Part shown: positions 17,933 to 28,373 of the stretch, piece by piece
How the letters are laid out: every line of letters begins with the position of its first letter
Position numbering within the stretch: position 1 is the first letter of the stretch
Origin: Pseudomonadota bacterium
Lineage (GTDB): Bacteria; Pseudomonadota; Gammaproteobacteria; Steroidobacterales; Steroidobacteraceae
Direction of reading: 5' to 3'
DNA: 64,000 bases
Assembly: GCA_025356075.1 (NCBI GenBank)
Contig: JANXUT010000053.1
Coordinates: forward strand, 186,001 to 250,000
Notes under the pieces: model-generated
The model's database searches: none
What the model saw: only the letters and a program-made list of their open reading frames with translations
What the model was told of the DNA's origin: nothing
Position numbers and translations under genes: made by a program

Positions 17933-18823
17933 TTAGATCGTGCGGTGCCAGTGGCGGAACCGGCCGCGCAACGCCACTAGCACCGCGAGGATCACGAGCG
18001 TCCAGGCGAGCACCAGCCAGCCCGTGTAGCCGGTCGTCGGGCTGATCAGCCACTCGAGCGGGGAGGCGGGGTTCTCGCGGGTCGTGCCGACGGTCGCGCG
18101 CATCACGAAGACCCAGCTCGCATGCAGCCCGACGCCGACGGCAATGTTGCCGGTCCACCAGGCGCAGGCGCCGAGCAGGACGCCGACAGCGAGCAGCGCG
18201 AGCCACGCATCGATGATGCCGGCGGGCGCGAGGAAATTGCTGACCGAGGCGTGCAGCAGGCTCAAGCCGCTGTGCCAGGTCACTTCCTCCGGCGGAATGC
18301 GCGTGCTTGCGAGGAAATGGACCGAGGCATAGACGATCGCGACGAGGACGATCGCGAGGAGCGGGCGCCTGAGGTCCCTGAGCACCGCGCCGAACATGAG
18401 TCCGCGGAAGAACGTCTCTTCCACGAAGCCGACGACGAGCCCGGAGAGGAGCCCGGCGCCGATCGCGCTCAGGAAGAGCGGCACGTTGAGGTCGGGCCGC
18501 GCGACCCTGACGCCGAGCGCGAGCATCGAGACGGTCACGGGCAGCATCGTCACGAGCCCGGCAATGAGCCCGATGCCGAACTGCCTCAGCCAGCGTGGCC
18601 TGGGCGCTCCGTAGCCGTAGTCGCGCGCACCGCGGAGCCTCAAGCGTCTCACCACCGTGATGATCGCGAGCAGCATCAGGAACTGCCACAGCCGCGTCGC
18701 GATCTTGTCGAACCACCACGCGGGGAAGTGCGGATGAAGGCCGAGGTAGACCGGGTAGGCGAGGACCGCGGCCATGAGGACCGTGACCACGATGATCGCG
18801 AGGAACCAGAAGAACGTCCGCAT
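17933..18823 (-). CDS. CPBP family intramembrane metalloprotease
   Basis: 296-aa multi-pass protein of the CAAX-processing/bacteriocin-protection (Abi) family. The first family motif is EETFFRG with the paired glutamates and arginine; the second is the histidine in YASVHFL; the third is in GLHASWVF. About eight hydrophobic segments are visible. Bacterial members are intramembrane proteases or protective factors of uncertain substrate. It is separate from its neighbours (7 bases from the LON gene's stop, convergent; 57 bases after the glycosyltransferase stop), so it could be the last gene of hemL-GT9-CPBP on the minus strand. Confidence 0.92.
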   Translation of the reverse strand: MRTFFWFLAIIVVTVLMAAVLAYPVYLGLHPHFPAWWFDKIATRLWQFLMLLAIITVVRRLRLRGARDYGYGAPRPRWLRQFGIGLIAGLVTMLPVTVSMLALGVRVARPDLNVPLFLSAIGAGLLSGLVVGFVEETFFRGLMFGAVLRDLRRPLLAIVLVAIVYASVHFLASTRIPPEEVTWHSGLSLLHASVSNFLAPAGIIDAWLALLAVGVLLGACAWWTGNIAVGVGLHASWVFVMRATVGTTRENPASPLEWLISPTTGYTGWLVLAWTLVILAVLVALRGRFRHWHRTI

Positions 18824-18879
18824 CGCGCCACGGTACGCGAGCGAGCCTGAGGCGACAACCGAGCGGGGCTAGCCGCCCA

Positions 18880-19914
18880 TCAGCGCGGCGTGCGCAGCGC
18901 GAGCGCGCGGAACGCCTCGATCACCGGCGCCGCCGGCAGACCTTCGAGGGCGCCGGGCGGGTCGGCCCGCAGGCACACGACCGGAGCCGCGGCCGCGCCC
19001 CACGGGCGGTAGAGCGCCGGGTCGGCGGCGCCAAAGAGCACGACCTCGGGAAGGCCGACGGCGGCGGCGGCGTGCGCGGGACCGGTGTCGACGCTGACGA
19101 GCGCGTCCGCCGCCTCGAGGAGCGCGAGCAGGCGCGGCATCGGCAGTTCGTTCGCGACATTGATGACGGCGGGGTCGCCAAGTCGCGCCCGCACGTCCTC
19201 GTTGAGCGCGTGCTCGCTCGGCACGCCGATCAGCAGCACGCGATGTGAGGGGCAGCGCAGGCGCATCGCCGCGATGACCTCGGCCCAGCGCTCCTCAGGC
19301 CAGTACTTGGTGTTGCTGGCGCGACGCCGGTCGCCGCGGCGCATCGTTCGCTTGTTGCCGACCTGTACGAGGAGGAGCCGGCGGCCGGCGAGGTCGCGCG
19401 CGGCGCGCCAGCTCGCGAGGTCCGCGCGCGCCGCCGCCGATACCTCGAGCGCGGCGCCGAGGGTCGCGGCCGGTGGTGGTGCCCGCGTGCCGAGTGCGCG
19501 CGGATTCTCGGCCGCGACGCGCGCGAAGCGCTCGAGGTAGTGCTCACCCGGCCGGCGCGGCAGCGACTCGGCGTCCACCAGCCACTCAGGTCCGATGCCG
19601 GCGCGGCCGAGCAGCGACTTGCCGATGCCGCCGGGATCGAGGAACCAGGTAGGGCCCACGCCACGCGCGCGCAGGCGCCTGACGAGATCCCACTGGTCGG
19701 GGCTTAGCACGTACGGTCGCCGCCGGCTCCTGAGGAGAAAGAGCTCGCCGACGCCCGGCTGGCCCTCGAGCAGCGGGCCCGTCCAGCTGCCCGAAGAGAC
19801 GATGTCGACCGGCGCGCCAAAGCGCGCGGCGAGGACGCGGATGAGGGGCAGCAGCAGCACCATGTCGCCGAACGCCCCGCAGCGCATCACGAGCGGACGC
19901 CCCGGCACCGCCAT
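18880..19914 (-). CDS. Glycosyltransferase family 9 (heptosyltransferase-like) protein
   Basis: 344 aa from the ATG at 19914, which lies 9 bases after the hemL stop; the frame is open further up but that part overlaps hemL. The start LVMRCGAFGDMVLLLPLIRVLAARF and the C-terminal LVSVDTGPAHAAAAVGLPEVVLFGAADP plus YRPWG are the two diagnostic GT9 blocks, and LLLVQVGNKRTMRRGDRR replaces the usual sugar-phosphate loop. Members add heptose to LPS inner core, but this one is too diverged to be called WaaC or WaaF. Its placement after hemL gives no hint of the acceptor. Confidence 0.85.
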   Translation of the reverse strand: MAVPGRPLVMRCGAFGDMVLLLPLIRVLAARFGAPVDIVSSGSWTGPLLEGQPGVGELFLLRSRRRPYVLSPDQWDLVRRLRARGVGPTWFLDPGGIGKSLLGRAGIGPEWLVDAESLPRRPGEHYLERFARVAAENPRALGTRAPPPAATLGAALEVSAAARADLASWRAARDLAGRRLLLVQVGNKRTMRRGDRRRASNTKYWPEERWAEVIAAMRLRCPSHRVLLIGVPSEHALNEDVRARLGDPAVINVANELPMPRLLALLEAADALVSVDTGPAHAAAAVGLPEVVLFGAADPALYRPWGAAAAPVVCLRADPPGALEGLPAAPVIEAFRALALRTPR

Positions 19915-19922
19915 CGGCCCGC

Positions 19923-21209
19923 TCAGTCCCGCAGCGCCGCGAATGCGCGCGCCGCGGCCGCTAGCGTCGCCTCGAGCTCGGCCGGGCCGTGCGCGGCGGA
20001 GACGAAGCCGGCCTCGAACGCGGAGGGCGCGAGGTAGACGCCGTGCTCGAGCATCGAGTGGAAGAAGCGCTTGAAGCGCCCGACGTCGCAACTCGTAGCT
20101 CCAGCGAAGTCGCTGATCGAGGCCTTGTCGGTGAAGAACAGGCCAAACATGCCGCAGACGTGGTTGGTCGCGATCGGGATGCCGGCGGCGGCGGCGGTGC
20201 GCTTGAAGCCCTCGATGAGCGCATCGGTCGTCGCGCCGAGGCGCGCGTGAAATCCCGGCACCTCGAGCGCCGCGAGCGTGGCAAGTCCCGCTGCCATCGC
20301 GACCGGGTTCCCCGACAGCGTGCCGGCCTGGTAGACGGGGCCGAGCGGCGCGATGCGCTCCATGATCTCGCGCCGGCCGCCGAACGCGCCGACCGGCATG
20401 CCGCCGCCGACGATCTTGCCGAGCGTCGTGAGGTCGGGCTTGATCCCATAGAGCGCCTGCGCGCCGCCGAGCGCGACTCGAAAGCCCGTCATCACCTCAT
20501 CGAAGATCAGCACCGCGCCGTGGCGTGTGCATTCCTCGCGCAGCAGCTCGAGGAAGCCGGCCGCCGGCGGGATGCAGTTCATGTTGCCGGCCACGGGCTC
20601 CACGATCACGCAGGCGATCGAGCCGCCCTTCGTCCGGAAGAGCTCGCGCACCTGCGCGAGGTCGTTGTAGCTCAGGGTGAGCGTGTACGCGGCGAGCGCC
20701 GCCGGGACGCCGGGGGAGGTCGGCACCCCGAGGGTCAGCGCGCCGGAGCCTGCCTTCATCAAGAGCGAGTCCGAATGCCCGTGGTAGCAGCCCTCGAACT
20801 TCACAATCGTGTCGCGGCCGGTGAAGCCGCGCGCGAGGCGGATCGCGCTCATCGTCGCCTCGGTTCCCGAACTCACCATGCGCACGAGCTCGATCGAGGG
20901 CACGAGCCGGCAGATGAGCCGCGCAAGATCGGTCTCGAGCGCCGTCGGGGCGCCGAACGAGAGGCCATCCGCCGCCGTCAGCTGCACGGCCCGGATCACC
21001 TCCGGATGCGCGTGGCCGAGGATGGCCGGGCCCCAGGAGCCCACGTAGTCGACGTAGCGGGTGCCCTCGGCGGACCACACGTGGGGGCCGGCGGCGCGCG
21101 CGAGGAACACGGGCTCGCCGCCCACGCCGCGGAACGCCCGGACCGGCGAGTTCACTCCGCCGGGGATGAAGCGGCAGGCTTCCTGATAGAGTTCATGTGA
21201 GCTGGGCAC
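19923..21209 (-). CDS. hemL: Glutamate-1-semialdehyde 2,1-aminomutase
   Basis: PLP enzyme that makes 5-aminolevulinate from glutamate 1-semialdehyde in the C5 haem pathway. Blocks seen: [77 protein letters not shown] and [18 protein letters not shown] with the PLP-binding lysine. I place the start at GTG 21209 because GGAGG sits five bases before it; the earlier in-frame GTG at 21215 overlaps that site. The product is 428 aa, normal for the family. A rubredoxin gene begins divergently about 80 bases away. Confidence 0.96.
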   Translation of the reverse strand: MPSSHELYQEACRFIPGGVNSPVRAFRGVGGEPVFLARAAGPHVWSAEGTRYVDYVGSWGPAILGHAHPEVIRAVQLTAADGLSFGAPTALETDLARLICRLVPSIELVRMVSSGTEATMSAIRLARGFTGRDTIVKFEGCYHGHSDSLLMKAGSGALTLGVPTSPGVPAALAAYTLTLSYNDLAQVRELFRTKGGSIACVIVEPVAGNMNCIPPAAGFLELLREECTRHGAVLIFDEVMTGFRVALGGAQALYGIKPDLTTLGKIVGGGMPVGAFGGRREIMERIAPLGPVYQAGTLSGNPVAMAAGLATLAALEVPGFHARLGATTDALIEGFKRTAAAAGIPIATNHVCGMFGLFFTDKASISDFAGATSCDVGRFKRFFHSMLEHGVYLAPSAFEAGFVSAAHGPAELEATLAAAARAFAALRD

Positions 21210-21291
21210 GGGCACCTCCAGTGCGCAGTCTACGGCGACCCGAGTGCCCGTGGCACGTTCCGGAATTCCGAAGTGAAGGTTGGACGATCGA

Positions 21292-21468
21292 ATGAGCGAT
21301 GAGCTGAAGACGTGGATCTGCGTGATCTGTGGTCACGTGTACGAGGAATCGAAGGGCGATCCGGACCGCGGCATCGCGCCCGGTACGCGCTGGGCCGACG
21401 TGCCGGCCGACTGGAGCTGCCCCGACTGCGGCGCCAGCAAGGACGATTTCGAGATGGTGACGTTCTAG
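21292..21468 (+). CDS. Rubredoxin
   Basis: Small iron-sulfur electron carrier of 58 aa, with the two iron-binding pairs CVICG and CPDCG and the standard [20 protein letters not shown] linker. The start is the ATG at 21292 (MSDELKTW); a TTG at 21280 is in frame but would overlap the AAGG site. In proteobacteria such rubredoxins can feed alkane or fatty-acid hydroxylases, but no such enzyme is nearby. The TAG stop shares four bases (CTAG) with the stop codon of the convergent cpdA-like gene. Confidence 0.96.
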   Translation: MSDELKTWICVICGHVYEESKGDPDRGIAPGTRWADVPADWSCPDCGASKDDFEMVTF

Positions 21469-22256
21469 CCGGCGCGGCTCTGCGCGGGTGCCTGGGCGAG
21501 GGCTTCCACGCGCTCGACCGCGGTCACGATGTGGCCGTCGGCATGCAGGCGCAGCCACCGGTAGCCGGGCGGCCGCCGGTCGATCGCGAAGTTGTCGGAC
21601 TCGGGCTTGAACTGCGCGCAGGTCGAGGGCGTGCACATGAGCCGGACGCCGTTGCGCGAGCCTTCCCACGCCTGGTGCACGTGACCCCAGAGGACCGCGC
21701 GCACATTGCGATGCCGGTCGAGAACCTCGAACAGCTCCGCCGGGTTCGCGAGCGCAACGCTGTCGAGCCAGCGGCTGCCCATCGGTACCGGATGGTGGTG
21801 GAGGCAGATAAGCGCGTGGTGGTTCGGGTGCTTGGCGAGCGCCACTTCCAGCCGCTTGAGCTCGGACTCGCTCAAGCGCCCGGCCGGCGTCCCGGCCACG
21901 TAGGAATCGAGCATCACGAGCAGCCAGTTGCCGTGCACGGCGCTGCCGCCGACCTGGAACGGCCGCGAGGCGAGCGCCGCGTCGAGTGCGGCCGGATCGT
22001 CGTGGTTGCCGGGGATGCAGTAGACCGGCACGGTCGATGAGCCGAAGAGCGCCCGCACATGCGCGTAGCCCGACGGGTCGTCCTGCACGAGATCGCCGGT
22101 CAGCAGCACCGCATCGCAGCCGGCTTCGCGCCGCTGCGCGGCGGCGAGCGTCGCCTCGAGCGAGGGAAGCGACGCCACGCCACGCATCGCACCGTCCGCA
22201 GCCCCGTAGAGGTGCAGGTCGGTGAACTGGACGATGCGAAGCGGTGCCGTGCTCAA
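21465..22256 (-). CDS. cpdA: CpdA-like metallophosphoesterase (3',5'-cyclic AMP phosphodiesterase family)
   Basis: Calcineurin-type phosphodiesterase with all metal ligands: QFTDLHLYG (DxH), GDLVQD, IPGNHDD, HHHPVP and GHVHQ. It resembles E. coli CpdA, which hydrolyses cAMP, and ends near the expected size (263 aa from the TTG at 22256 versus 275). An ATG at 22346 is also in frame and would add 30 residues that show no family similarity, so the start is uncertain. Between 22257 and 22437 I see no gene; it holds only this leader and a small GC hairpin. Confidence 0.88.
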   Translation of the reverse strand: MSTAPLRIVQFTDLHLYGAADGAMRGVASLPSLEATLAAAQRREAGCDAVLLTGDLVQDDPSGYAHVRALFGSSTVPVYCIPGNHDDPAALDAALASRPFQVGGSAVHGNWLLVMLDSYVAGTPAGRLSESELKRLEVALAKHPNHHALICLHHHPVPMGSRWLDSVALANPAELFEVLDRHRNVRAVLWGHVHQAWEGSRNGVRLMCTPSTCAQFKPESDNFAIDRRPPGYRWLRLHADGHIVTAVERVEALAQAPAQSRAG

Positions 22257-22437
22257 GGGAATATGTGACCTATGTCCGCGGGCGCCCCGCGACGAGTTCG
22301 GCGGAGCATAACAAGGCGGGGCGGGCTCGAAAGTGAAGCGCATCAAGCGCGCTTGTAGGCGCGGATGATGCGACGCACAGTTAGTGTTTGGAGGGTGCCC
22401 CGCGCACGGGGTTCCACTTTAATTGCGCAAATGAGAA

Positions 22438-22463
22438 GGGGTCGACGGTTGCCCGTCGACCCC
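22438..22463 (-). terminator. Rho-independent terminator after ahcY
   Basis: A perfect 11-base stem (22438-22448 with 22453-22463) and a TTGC loop lie 25 bases after the ahcY stop codon. On the minus strand it is followed by TTCTCATTT, a moderately T-rich tail. This is a good intrinsic terminator and separates ahcY from cpdA. Confidence 0.8.
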
Positions 22464-22488
22464 TGCGGTTTCACCTAATCCGGAACCC

Positions 22489-23901
22489 TCAATAGCGGTA
22501 GTGATCGGCCTTGTAGGGTCCGTCGATTCCTACACCGATGTAGGACGCCTGCTCGGGGGAGAGGCGCGTCAGCTGCGCACCGATCTTCTTAAGGTGCAGG
22601 CGCGCCACGTGCTCGTCGAGGTGCTTCGGCAGCGTGTAGACCTCTTTCTTGTATTTCGTCGGCGACGTCCACAGCTCGATCTGCGCCAGCGTCTGGTTGG
22701 AGAACGAGTTCGACATCACGAACGAGGGGTGCCCCGTGCCGCAGCCCAAGTTCACCAGCCGGCCCTTGGCGAGCACGATGATGCGCTTGCCGTCCGGGAA
22801 GATGACGTGGTCGACCTGCGGCTTGATCTCGTCCCAGGTGTACTTGGCCAAGCTCGCGATGTCGATCTCCGAGTCGAAGTGGCCGATGTTGCAGACGATC
22901 GCGTTGTGCTTCATGCGCTGCATGTGGCCGTGGTTGATCACGTGCAGGTTGCCGGTCGCGGTCACGAAGATGTCGACCTTGTCGGCGGCCTCGTCCATCG
23001 TGACGACCTTGTAGCCGTCCATCGCCGCCTGCAGCGCGCAGATCGGGTCGATCTCGGTGACCCACACCTGCGCCGACAGTGCTTTGAGCGCCTGCGCGCT
23101 GCCCTTGCCGACGTCGCCGTAGCCGGCGACAAGCGCGACCTTGCCCGCGATCATCACGTCGGTGGCCCGCTTGATCGCATCGACCAGCGACTCGCGACAG
23201 CCGTACAGGTTGTCGAACTTCGACTTCGTGACCGAATCGTTGACGTTGATCGCCGGGAACAAGAGCCGGCCTTCCTTCTGCATCTGGTAGAGCCGGTGTA
23301 CGCCCGTCGTCGTCTCCTCGGTCACGCCGCGGATGTTCTTGGCGATGCGGCCGTAGAAGCCGGGCTTCGACTTGAGGCGCTGGGCGATCGAGGCATAGAG
23401 CGCGGTCTCCTCCTCGTTGGTCGGCTTCGCGATGACGCTCGCATCTGACTCGGCTTTGAGCCCGAGGTGCACGAGCAGCGTCGCATCACCGCCGTCGTCG
23501 AGGATCATGTTCGGCGTGCCGCCGTCCGACCACTCGAAGATACGATGGGTGTACTCCCAGTACTCCTCGAGCGACTCGCCCTTGTAGGCGAACACGGGCG
23601 TCCCCGCCTCGACGATCGCGGCAGCCGCGTGGTCCTGGGTCGAGTAGATGTTGCAGGAAGCCCAGCGCACGTCGGCGCCGAGCGCCTTCAGCGTCTCGAT
23701 CAGCACCGCGGTCTGGATCGTCATGTGGAGCGATCCGGCGATCCGGGCGCCCTTCAGCGGCTGGCGGGCAGCGTACTGCTCGCGCACCGCCATGAGACCG
23801 GGCATCTCGGTCTCGGCGATCGCGATCTCTTTGCGGCCCCAGGCCGCATCGTTCAGGTTGGCGACGCGAAAGTCGCTATTCAGCTTCACTAAAGCGCTCA
23901 T
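22489..23901 (-). CDS. ahcY: Adenosylhomocysteinase (SAH hydrolase)
   Basis: Splits S-adenosylhomocysteine into adenosine and homocysteine, clearing the product inhibitor of SAM-dependent methyltransferases; NAD-dependent, cytosolic. 470 aa. Visible blocks: [29 protein letters not shown], the NAD-binding [48 protein letters not shown] and the C-terminal KADHYRY with the conserved Lys and Tyr that close the active site. The long form with the insert found in proteobacteria is present. The start is the ATG at 23901 with AAGGAG seven bases before it. It follows metK on the same strand, and its leader carries an SAH riboswitch. Confidence 0.98.
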   Translation of the reverse strand: MSALVKLNSDFRVANLNDAAWGRKEIAIAETEMPGLMAVREQYAARQPLKGARIAGSLHMTIQTAVLIETLKALGADVRWASCNIYSTQDHAAAAIVEAGTPVFAYKGESLEEYWEYTHRIFEWSDGGTPNMILDDGGDATLLVHLGLKAESDASVIAKPTNEEETALYASIAQRLKSKPGFYGRIAKNIRGVTEETTTGVHRLYQMQKEGRLLFPAINVNDSVTKSKFDNLYGCRESLVDAIKRATDVMIAGKVALVAGYGDVGKGSAQALKALSAQVWVTEIDPICALQAAMDGYKVVTMDEAADKVDIFVTATGNLHVINHGHMQRMKHNAIVCNIGHFDSEIDIASLAKYTWDEIKPQVDHVIFPDGKRIIVLAKGRLVNLGCGTGHPSFVMSNSFSNQTLAQIELWTSPTKYKKEVYTLPKHLDEHVARLHLKKIGAQLTRLSPEQASYIGVGIDGPYKADHYRY

Positions 23902-23908
23902 TCAATCT

Positions 23909-23926
23909 CTCCTTTTAAGAGAAGGA
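23909..23926 (-). promoter_or_regulatory. Possible anti-Shine-Dalgarno stem in the ahcY leader
   Basis: The ribosome binding site AAGGAG (23909-23914) can pair with the TCCTT segment (23922-23926) just upstream, leaving a seven-base loop. Such a stem would hide the site. It sits between the SAH riboswitch and the start codon and may be the platform through which SAH turns translation on. Confidence 0.4.
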
Positions 23927-23954
23927 ATGGGCGCCGTTGTCGTGTCGACCGTCT

Positions 23955-24011
23955 CCCCGAGCCTGGCGGCCGCGAGGTAGAACCTCCGGTCCGCTGCAGC
24001 GCCCCTCGGCG
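23955..24011 (-). promoter_or_regulatory. S-adenosylhomocysteine (SAH) riboswitch upstream of ahcY
   Basis: On the minus strand the core opens CGCCGAGGGGCGCTGC and closes GCCAGGCTCGGGG; these are the two conserved sequence blocks of the SAH riboswitch, and CCGAG near the 5' end pairs with CTCGG at the 3' end. A central stem (ACCGGAGG with CCTCGCGGC, part-paired) lies between. Known examples sit before ahcY or metH in proteobacteria and increase expression when SAH builds up. It lies between metK and ahcY, 53 bases before the ahcY start, so ahcY can respond separately. Confidence 0.93.
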
Positions 24012-24031
24012 TGACGGTTCTGATGTATCCC

Positions 24032-25192
24032 CTAGCGGGCGTCGGCCTTTAGGGCGCGAGCCTTGTCGGTGCGCTCCCAGGTGAACTCGCTCTCGGTGCG
24101 GCCGAAGTGGCCGTACGCTGCGGTCGCCTCGTAGATCGGGCGGGCGAGGTCGAGCATCTGCCTGAGGCCGTACGGCGTCAGGTCGAAATGCCGGCGCACG
24201 AGCTTGGTGAGCTTCTCGCGGCCCATCTTGCCGGTGCCGAAGGTCTCGACCATGACGGAGGTGGGCTCGGCCACGCCGATCGCGTAGGACACCTGCACTT
24301 CGCAGCGCTCGGCGAGGCCGGCGGCGACGACGTTCTTGGCGACATAGCGCGCGGCGTAGGCGGCCGAGCGGTCGACCTTCGAGGGATCTTTGCCGGAGAA
24401 CGCACCGCCGCCGTGGCGCGCGTAACCGCCGTAGGTGTCGACGATGATCTTGCGGCCGGTGAGGCCGCAGTCACCCACCGGGCCGCCAATGACGAACTTG
24501 CCGGTCGGGTTGATGTGGAACTTCGTGTGCTTGTCGATCCAGCGCTTCGGCAGGACCGGCAGGATGATCTCCTCCATGACCGCCTCGCGCAGCTTGCGCT
24601 GGCCGATGTCCGGGGAGTGCTGCGTCGAAAGGACCACCGCCTCGATACCGACCGGGCGATCGTGCTCGTAGCGGAAGGTGATCTGGCTCTTCGCGTCGGG
24701 CCTCAGCCACGGCAGCCGGCCGCTCTTCCTCACCTGCGCCTGCTTCTTGACCAGCCGGTGGGCGTAGGTGATCGGCGCCGGCATCAGCACGTCCGTCTCG
24801 TTGGTCGCGTAGCCGAACATGAGGCCCTGGTCGCCGGCGCCCTGCTTGCGCGGGTCCTTGCGGTCGACGCCCTGCGCGATATCCGGTGACTGCTTGCCGA
24901 TGATGTTGATGACGGCGCAACTCGCGCCGTCGAAGCCCATGTCCGAATGGTCGTAGCCGATCCTCAGCACCGTCTTCCTGACGAGCGCCTCGAGGTCGAC
25001 CCAGGCGGTCGTGGTGATCTCACCGGCGACGATGACGCAGCCGGTCTTGACCAGCGTCTCGCAGGCGACGCGCGCCTTGCGGTCCTGCAGGAGGATCGCA
25101 TCGAGGACGGCGTCGGAGATCTGGTCCGCAACCTTGTCCGGATGGCCTTCCGACACCGACTCCGACGTAAACAGAAAGCTGTTCGCACTCAT
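24032..25192 (-). CDS. metK: S-adenosylmethionine synthetase
   Basis: Makes SAM from methionine and ATP. 386 aa from the ATG at 25192 ([20 protein letters not shown]); the open frame runs further upstream but the family start is clear. Other signs are [34 protein letters not shown], the [37 protein letters not shown] active-site region and [14 protein letters not shown]. No SAM riboswitch is seen upstream. It probably starts the metK-ahcY operon; the intergenic region with tkt is 137 bases and divergent, with a TATACT box on the minus strand near 25240. Confidence 0.98.
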   Translation of the reverse strand: MSANSFLFTSESVSEGHPDKVADQISDAVLDAILLQDRKARVACETLVKTGCVIVAGEITTTAWVDLEALVRKTVLRIGYDHSDMGFDGASCAVINIIGKQSPDIAQGVDRKDPRKQGAGDQGLMFGYATNETDVLMPAPITYAHRLVKKQAQVRKSGRLPWLRPDAKSQITFRYEHDRPVGIEAVVLSTQHSPDIGQRKLREAVMEEIILPVLPKRWIDKHTKFHINPTGKFVIGGPVGDCGLTGRKIIVDTYGGYARHGGGAFSGKDPSKVDRSAAYAARYVAKNVVAAGLAERCEVQVSYAIGVAEPTSVMVETFGTGKMGREKLTKLVRRHFDLTPYGLRQMLDLARPIYEATAAYGHFGRTESEFTWERTDKARALKADAR

Positions 25193-25265
25193 TTTGGGGG
25201 GTCGCGCGCCGCGCCGGCGCCTCCGAATCTGCAAGCCGCCGGAGTATACAGGCCGCACAGCGCCG

Positions 25266-25294
25266 TTGCCCCTGCCGGATGGGTATTAGACAAT
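25266..25294 (+). promoter_or_regulatory. Candidate promoter for the tkt-gap-pgk-pyk operon
   Basis: TTGCCC (25266-25271) and GACAAT (25289-25294) are spaced by 17 bases, 35 bases before the tkt ATG. The -10 element is imperfect, so this is a tentative call. Confidence 0.35.
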
Positions 25295-25329
25295 AGCGGG
25301 CTTCGCCCTCCTGACGCCGAGAACCCCGC

Positions 25330-27348
25330 ATGCCCACCCGTCGGCAACTTGCCAACGCGATCCGCGCCCTCAGCATGGACGCCGTCCAGAGAGCCAATTC
25401 CGGGCACCCCGGGATGCCGATGGGCATGGCCGACATCGCCGAGGTGCTGTGGCGGGGGTTCTTGAAGCACAACCCCGGCAACCCGACCTGGTTCGATCGC
25501 GACCGGTTCATTCTCTCGAATGGCCACGGCTCGATGCTCCTCTACTCGGTGCTGCACCTGACCGGCTACCCGCTCTCGATCGAGGACATCAAGCAGTTTC
25601 GCCAGTTGGGCTCGCATACGGCGGGCCACCCCGAGCACGATCCGAAGCTCGGTATAGAGACGACCACCGGTCCCCTCGGCCAGGGCCTTGCGAATGCCGT
25701 CGGCTTTGCGCTCGCCGAGAAGCACCTGGGCGCCACGTTCAACCGCCCCGGCTTCACGCTGATCGACCATCACACCTACGTCTTCTGCGGCGACGGCTGC
25801 CTGATGGAGGGGATCTCGCACGAGGCGGCCTCGCTTGCCGGTACCCTCGGACTCGGCAAGCTCATCTGCTTCTACGACGACAACGGCATCTCGATTGACG
25901 GCCACGTGCAGGGCTGGTTCACCGATGACACACCGAAGCGCTTCGAGGCGTACGGCTGGCAGGTGATCCGCGGCGTCGACGGGCTCGACGCGGAGGCCGT
26001 CACGCGCGCGATCCGCCGTGCCCGCCGCGAGACGGGCAAGCCCACGATGATCTGCTGCAAGACGATCATCGGCTACGGCGCGCCCGACAAGCAGGGCACC
26101 GAGGCGGCGCACGGCGCCGCGCTCGGACCTGAGGAGGTCGCCAAGGCCCGCCAGGTGCTCGACTGGCCGTATCCGCCGTTCGAGATTCCGGCGGAGATCG
26201 GCAGCGCCTGGAACGCGCGCGCGCGCGGCAAGCGCCTCGAGGCCAAGTGGAACCGACTCTGCAAGGAATACCGCGAAGCCTACCCCGCGCTCGCCGATGA
26301 GTTCGAGCGGCGCCGCGCGAATCGCCTGCCGGACGGCTGGCCGGCGCTCGTGCACGAGACGCTCGCCTCCGTGCAGGCGAACGGCACCGCCGTCGCGACG
26401 CGCCAGTCCTCGCAGGCGGCGCTCAACGTCTTCGGCCCCCACCTGCCGGAACTCATCGGCGGCTCGGCGGACCTCACCGGCTCCAACAACACCTGGCGCA
26501 AGGACTCCAAGGGCATCACCCGCAACGATGCCTCCGGCAACTACGTCTGGTACGGCGTCCGGGAATTCGGCATGTCGGCGGCGCTGAATGGCCTGTCGCT
26601 GCACGGCGGCCTCATACCCTACGGCGGCACCTTCCTGACCTTCTCCGACTACGCGCGAAACGCCGTGCGCATGGCGTGCCTCATGCGCGTGCCCTCGATC
26701 TTCGTCTGGTCGCACGATTCGATCTTCCTCGGCGAGGACGGACCGACGCATCAGCCGATCGAGCACCTGGCGACGCTCAGGCTCATCCCGAACATGACGC
26801 TGTGGCGGCCGTGCGATGCGGTCGAGTCCCACGCCGCCTGGGCGGACGCGATCGAACGGCGCTCCGGTCCCACCGCCCTCATCCTCACGCGCCAGGCGCT
26901 GCCGCACCAGCCGCGCAGTCCCGAGCAGCTCGCCAACGTCCGCCGCGGCGGCTACACGCTCATCGAATCGAACGGCGCGCCGGAACTCGTGCTGATCGCG
27001 ACGGGTTCGGAAGTCGCGCTCATCGTCGAGGCCGCCAAGGCACTCGGCGCGCGCGGCAGGCGCGTGCGGGTCGTGTCGATGGCCTCGACCGAGGTATTCG
27101 ATGCGCAGCCCGCTGACTATCGTGCCTCGGTGCTGCCGCTGGGCGTGCCGCGCGTGGCGGTCGAGGCGGGCGTGCGCGACTACTGGTGCCGCTACGTCGG
27201 CAACCACGACCGCGTCGTCGGCATCGACACCTTCGGTGCGTCGGCGCCGGCCAAAGACCTGTTCAAGCACTTTGGATTCACGACCGAGCACGTCGTCAGC
27301 GTGGCCGAAGCCGCGCTCGGCGCCGTCGGTTCGGCACTGCCCCAATAG
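25330..27348 (+). CDS. tkt: Transketolase
   Basis: Thiamine-diphosphate enzyme moving two-carbon units between sugar phosphates in the pentose phosphate pathway (or Calvin cycle). 672 aa: N-terminal PP domain with [36 protein letters not shown] and the ThDP NDNGIS-type loop ([11 protein letters not shown]), then the pyrimidine domain ([26 protein letters not shown]), ending with a C-terminal domain ([13 protein letters not shown]). The sequence is complete and resembles Escherichia TktA. It heads a run tkt-gap-pgk-pyk in the same strand with short gaps, and is divergent from metK. Confidence 0.98.
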   Translation: MPTRRQLANAIRALSMDAVQRANSGHPGMPMGMADIAEVLWRGFLKHNPGNPTWFDRDRFILSNGHGSMLLYSVLHLTGYPLSIEDIKQFRQLGSHTAGHPEHDPKLGIETTTGPLGQGLANAVGFALAEKHLGATFNRPGFTLIDHHTYVFCGDGCLMEGISHEAASLAGTLGLGKLICFYDDNGISIDGHVQGWFTDDTPKRFEAYGWQVIRGVDGLDAEAVTRAIRRARRETGKPTMICCKTIIGYGAPDKQGTEAAHGAALGPEEVAKARQVLDWPYPPFEIPAEIGSAWNARARGKRLEAKWNRLCKEYREAYPALADEFERRRANRLPDGWPALVHETLASVQANGTAVATRQSSQAALNVFGPHLPELIGGSADLTGSNNTWRKDSKGITRNDASGNYVWYGVREFGMSAALNGLSLHGGLIPYGGTFLTFSDYARNAVRMACLMRVPSIFVWSHDSIFLGEDGPTHQPIEHLATLRLIPNMTLWRPCDAVESHAAWADAIERRSGPTALILTRQALPHQPRSPEQLANVRRGGYTLIESNGAPELVLIATGSEVALIVEAAKALGARGRRVRVVSMASTEVFDAQPADYRASVLPLGVPRVAVEAGVRDYWCRYVGNHDRVVGIDTFGASAPAKDLFKHFGFTTEHVVSVAEAALGAVGSALPQ

Positions 27349-27359
27349 AGGATTCCACG

Positions 27360-28373
27360 ATGGCGATAAAGATTGGCATCAACGGTTATGGCCGCATCGG
27401 TCGCAACGTGCTGCGCGCGCTCTACGAAGGCAAGCGCAACGGCGAGCTGCAGATCGTCGCGATCAACGACTTGGGCGACGCCGCGACCAACGCGCACCTC
27501 ACCCGCTTCGACACCGCGCACGGCCGCTTCCCCGGCGAGGTGAAGGTCGACGGCGACTCGATGGTCGTCAATGGCGATCGCATCAAGGTGCTCGCCGAGC
27601 GTGACCCGGCGAAGCTTCCGTGGGGCGCGCTCGGTGCCGACATCGTGCTCGAGTGCACCGGCCTGTTCGCCACCAAGGAGAAGGCCAGCAAGCACATCGA
27701 GGGCGGTGCCAAGAAGGTAATCATCTCGGCGCCGGCCGAAGGTGCGGTCGATGCGACGGTCGTCTATGGCGTCAACCACGGCGTGCTGCGCGCCGACATG
27801 ACGGTCATCTCGAACGCGTCCTGCACGACCAACTGCCTTGCGCCGCTCGTGAAGCCCTTGCACGACTCGATCGGGCTCGTCGCCGGCATCATGACGACGA
27901 TCCACGCCTACACCAACGACCAGGTGCTCACGGACGTCTTCCACAAGGACCTGCGTCGCGCCCGCTCGGCGACGATGTCGATGATTCCGACCAAGACCGG
28001 TGCCGCCGCCGCGGTCGGGCTCGTGCTGCCCGAACTCAAGGGCAAGCTCGACGGCTTCGCGGTACGCGTGCCGACGATCAACGTGTCGATGGTGGACCTC
28101 ACCTTCACCGCCAAGCGCGCGACGTCGGTCGAGGAGATCAACAAGCTGCTGAAGGACGCATCGCTGGGTGCCCTCAAGGGCGTGCTCGCCTATACCGACC
28201 AGCCACTCGTGTCGGTCGACTTCAACCACGACCCGGCGTCCTCGACCTACGATGCCTCGCTGACGAAGGTCATCGACGGCACGCTCGTGAAGGTCTGCTC
28301 CTGGTACGACAACGAGTGGGGCTTCTCCAACCGCATGCTCGACACGACGCTGGCGTGGAGCCGTGCCAAGTGA
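27360..28373 (+). CDS. gap: Glyceraldehyde-3-phosphate dehydrogenase, type I
   Basis: 337 aa, NAD-type GapA. Start ATG at 27360 ([19 protein letters not shown]). The nucleotide-binding VAINDLGD ends in aspartate, as in NAD-preferring enzymes; the catalytic cysteine is in [15 protein letters not shown], the phosphate-site histidine is in [10 protein letters not shown], and the C-terminal [14 protein letters not shown] is present. Eleven bases follow tkt. The pgk start overlaps the stop codon. Confidence 0.98.
   Translation: MAIKIGINGYGRIGRNVLRALYEGKRNGELQIVAINDLGDAATNAHLTRFDTAHGRFPGEVKVDGDSMVVNGDRIKVLAERDPAKLPWGALGADIVLECTGLFATKEKASKHIEGGAKKVIISAPAEGAVDATVVYGVNHGVLRADMTVISNASCTTNCLAPLVKPLHDSIGLVAGIMTTIHAYTNDQVLTDVFHKDLRRARSATMSMIPTKTGAAAAVGLVLPELKGKLDGFAVRVPTINVSMVDLTFTAKRATSVEEINKLLKDASLGALKGVLAYTDQPLVSVDFNHDPASSTYDASLTKVIDGTLVKVCSWYDNEWGFSNRMLDTTLAWSRAK

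Noticed and set aside
22257-22346. Upstream extension of the cpdA-like gene to ATG 22346
   Set aside because: Added residues lack family similarity and are Pro/Arg-rich. Kept as an alternative in the feature text only.
22397-22411. CCCCG-CGCA-CGGGG hairpin before cpdA
   Set aside because: Only five base pairs and no T-run; the strong ahcY terminator is 27 bases away. Not kept as a separate signal.
25193-25260. Possible SAM riboswitch before metK
   Set aside because: Looked for SAM-I, SAM-II and SAM-IV core patterns in the leader; none is visible. The SAH element is after metK, not before it.
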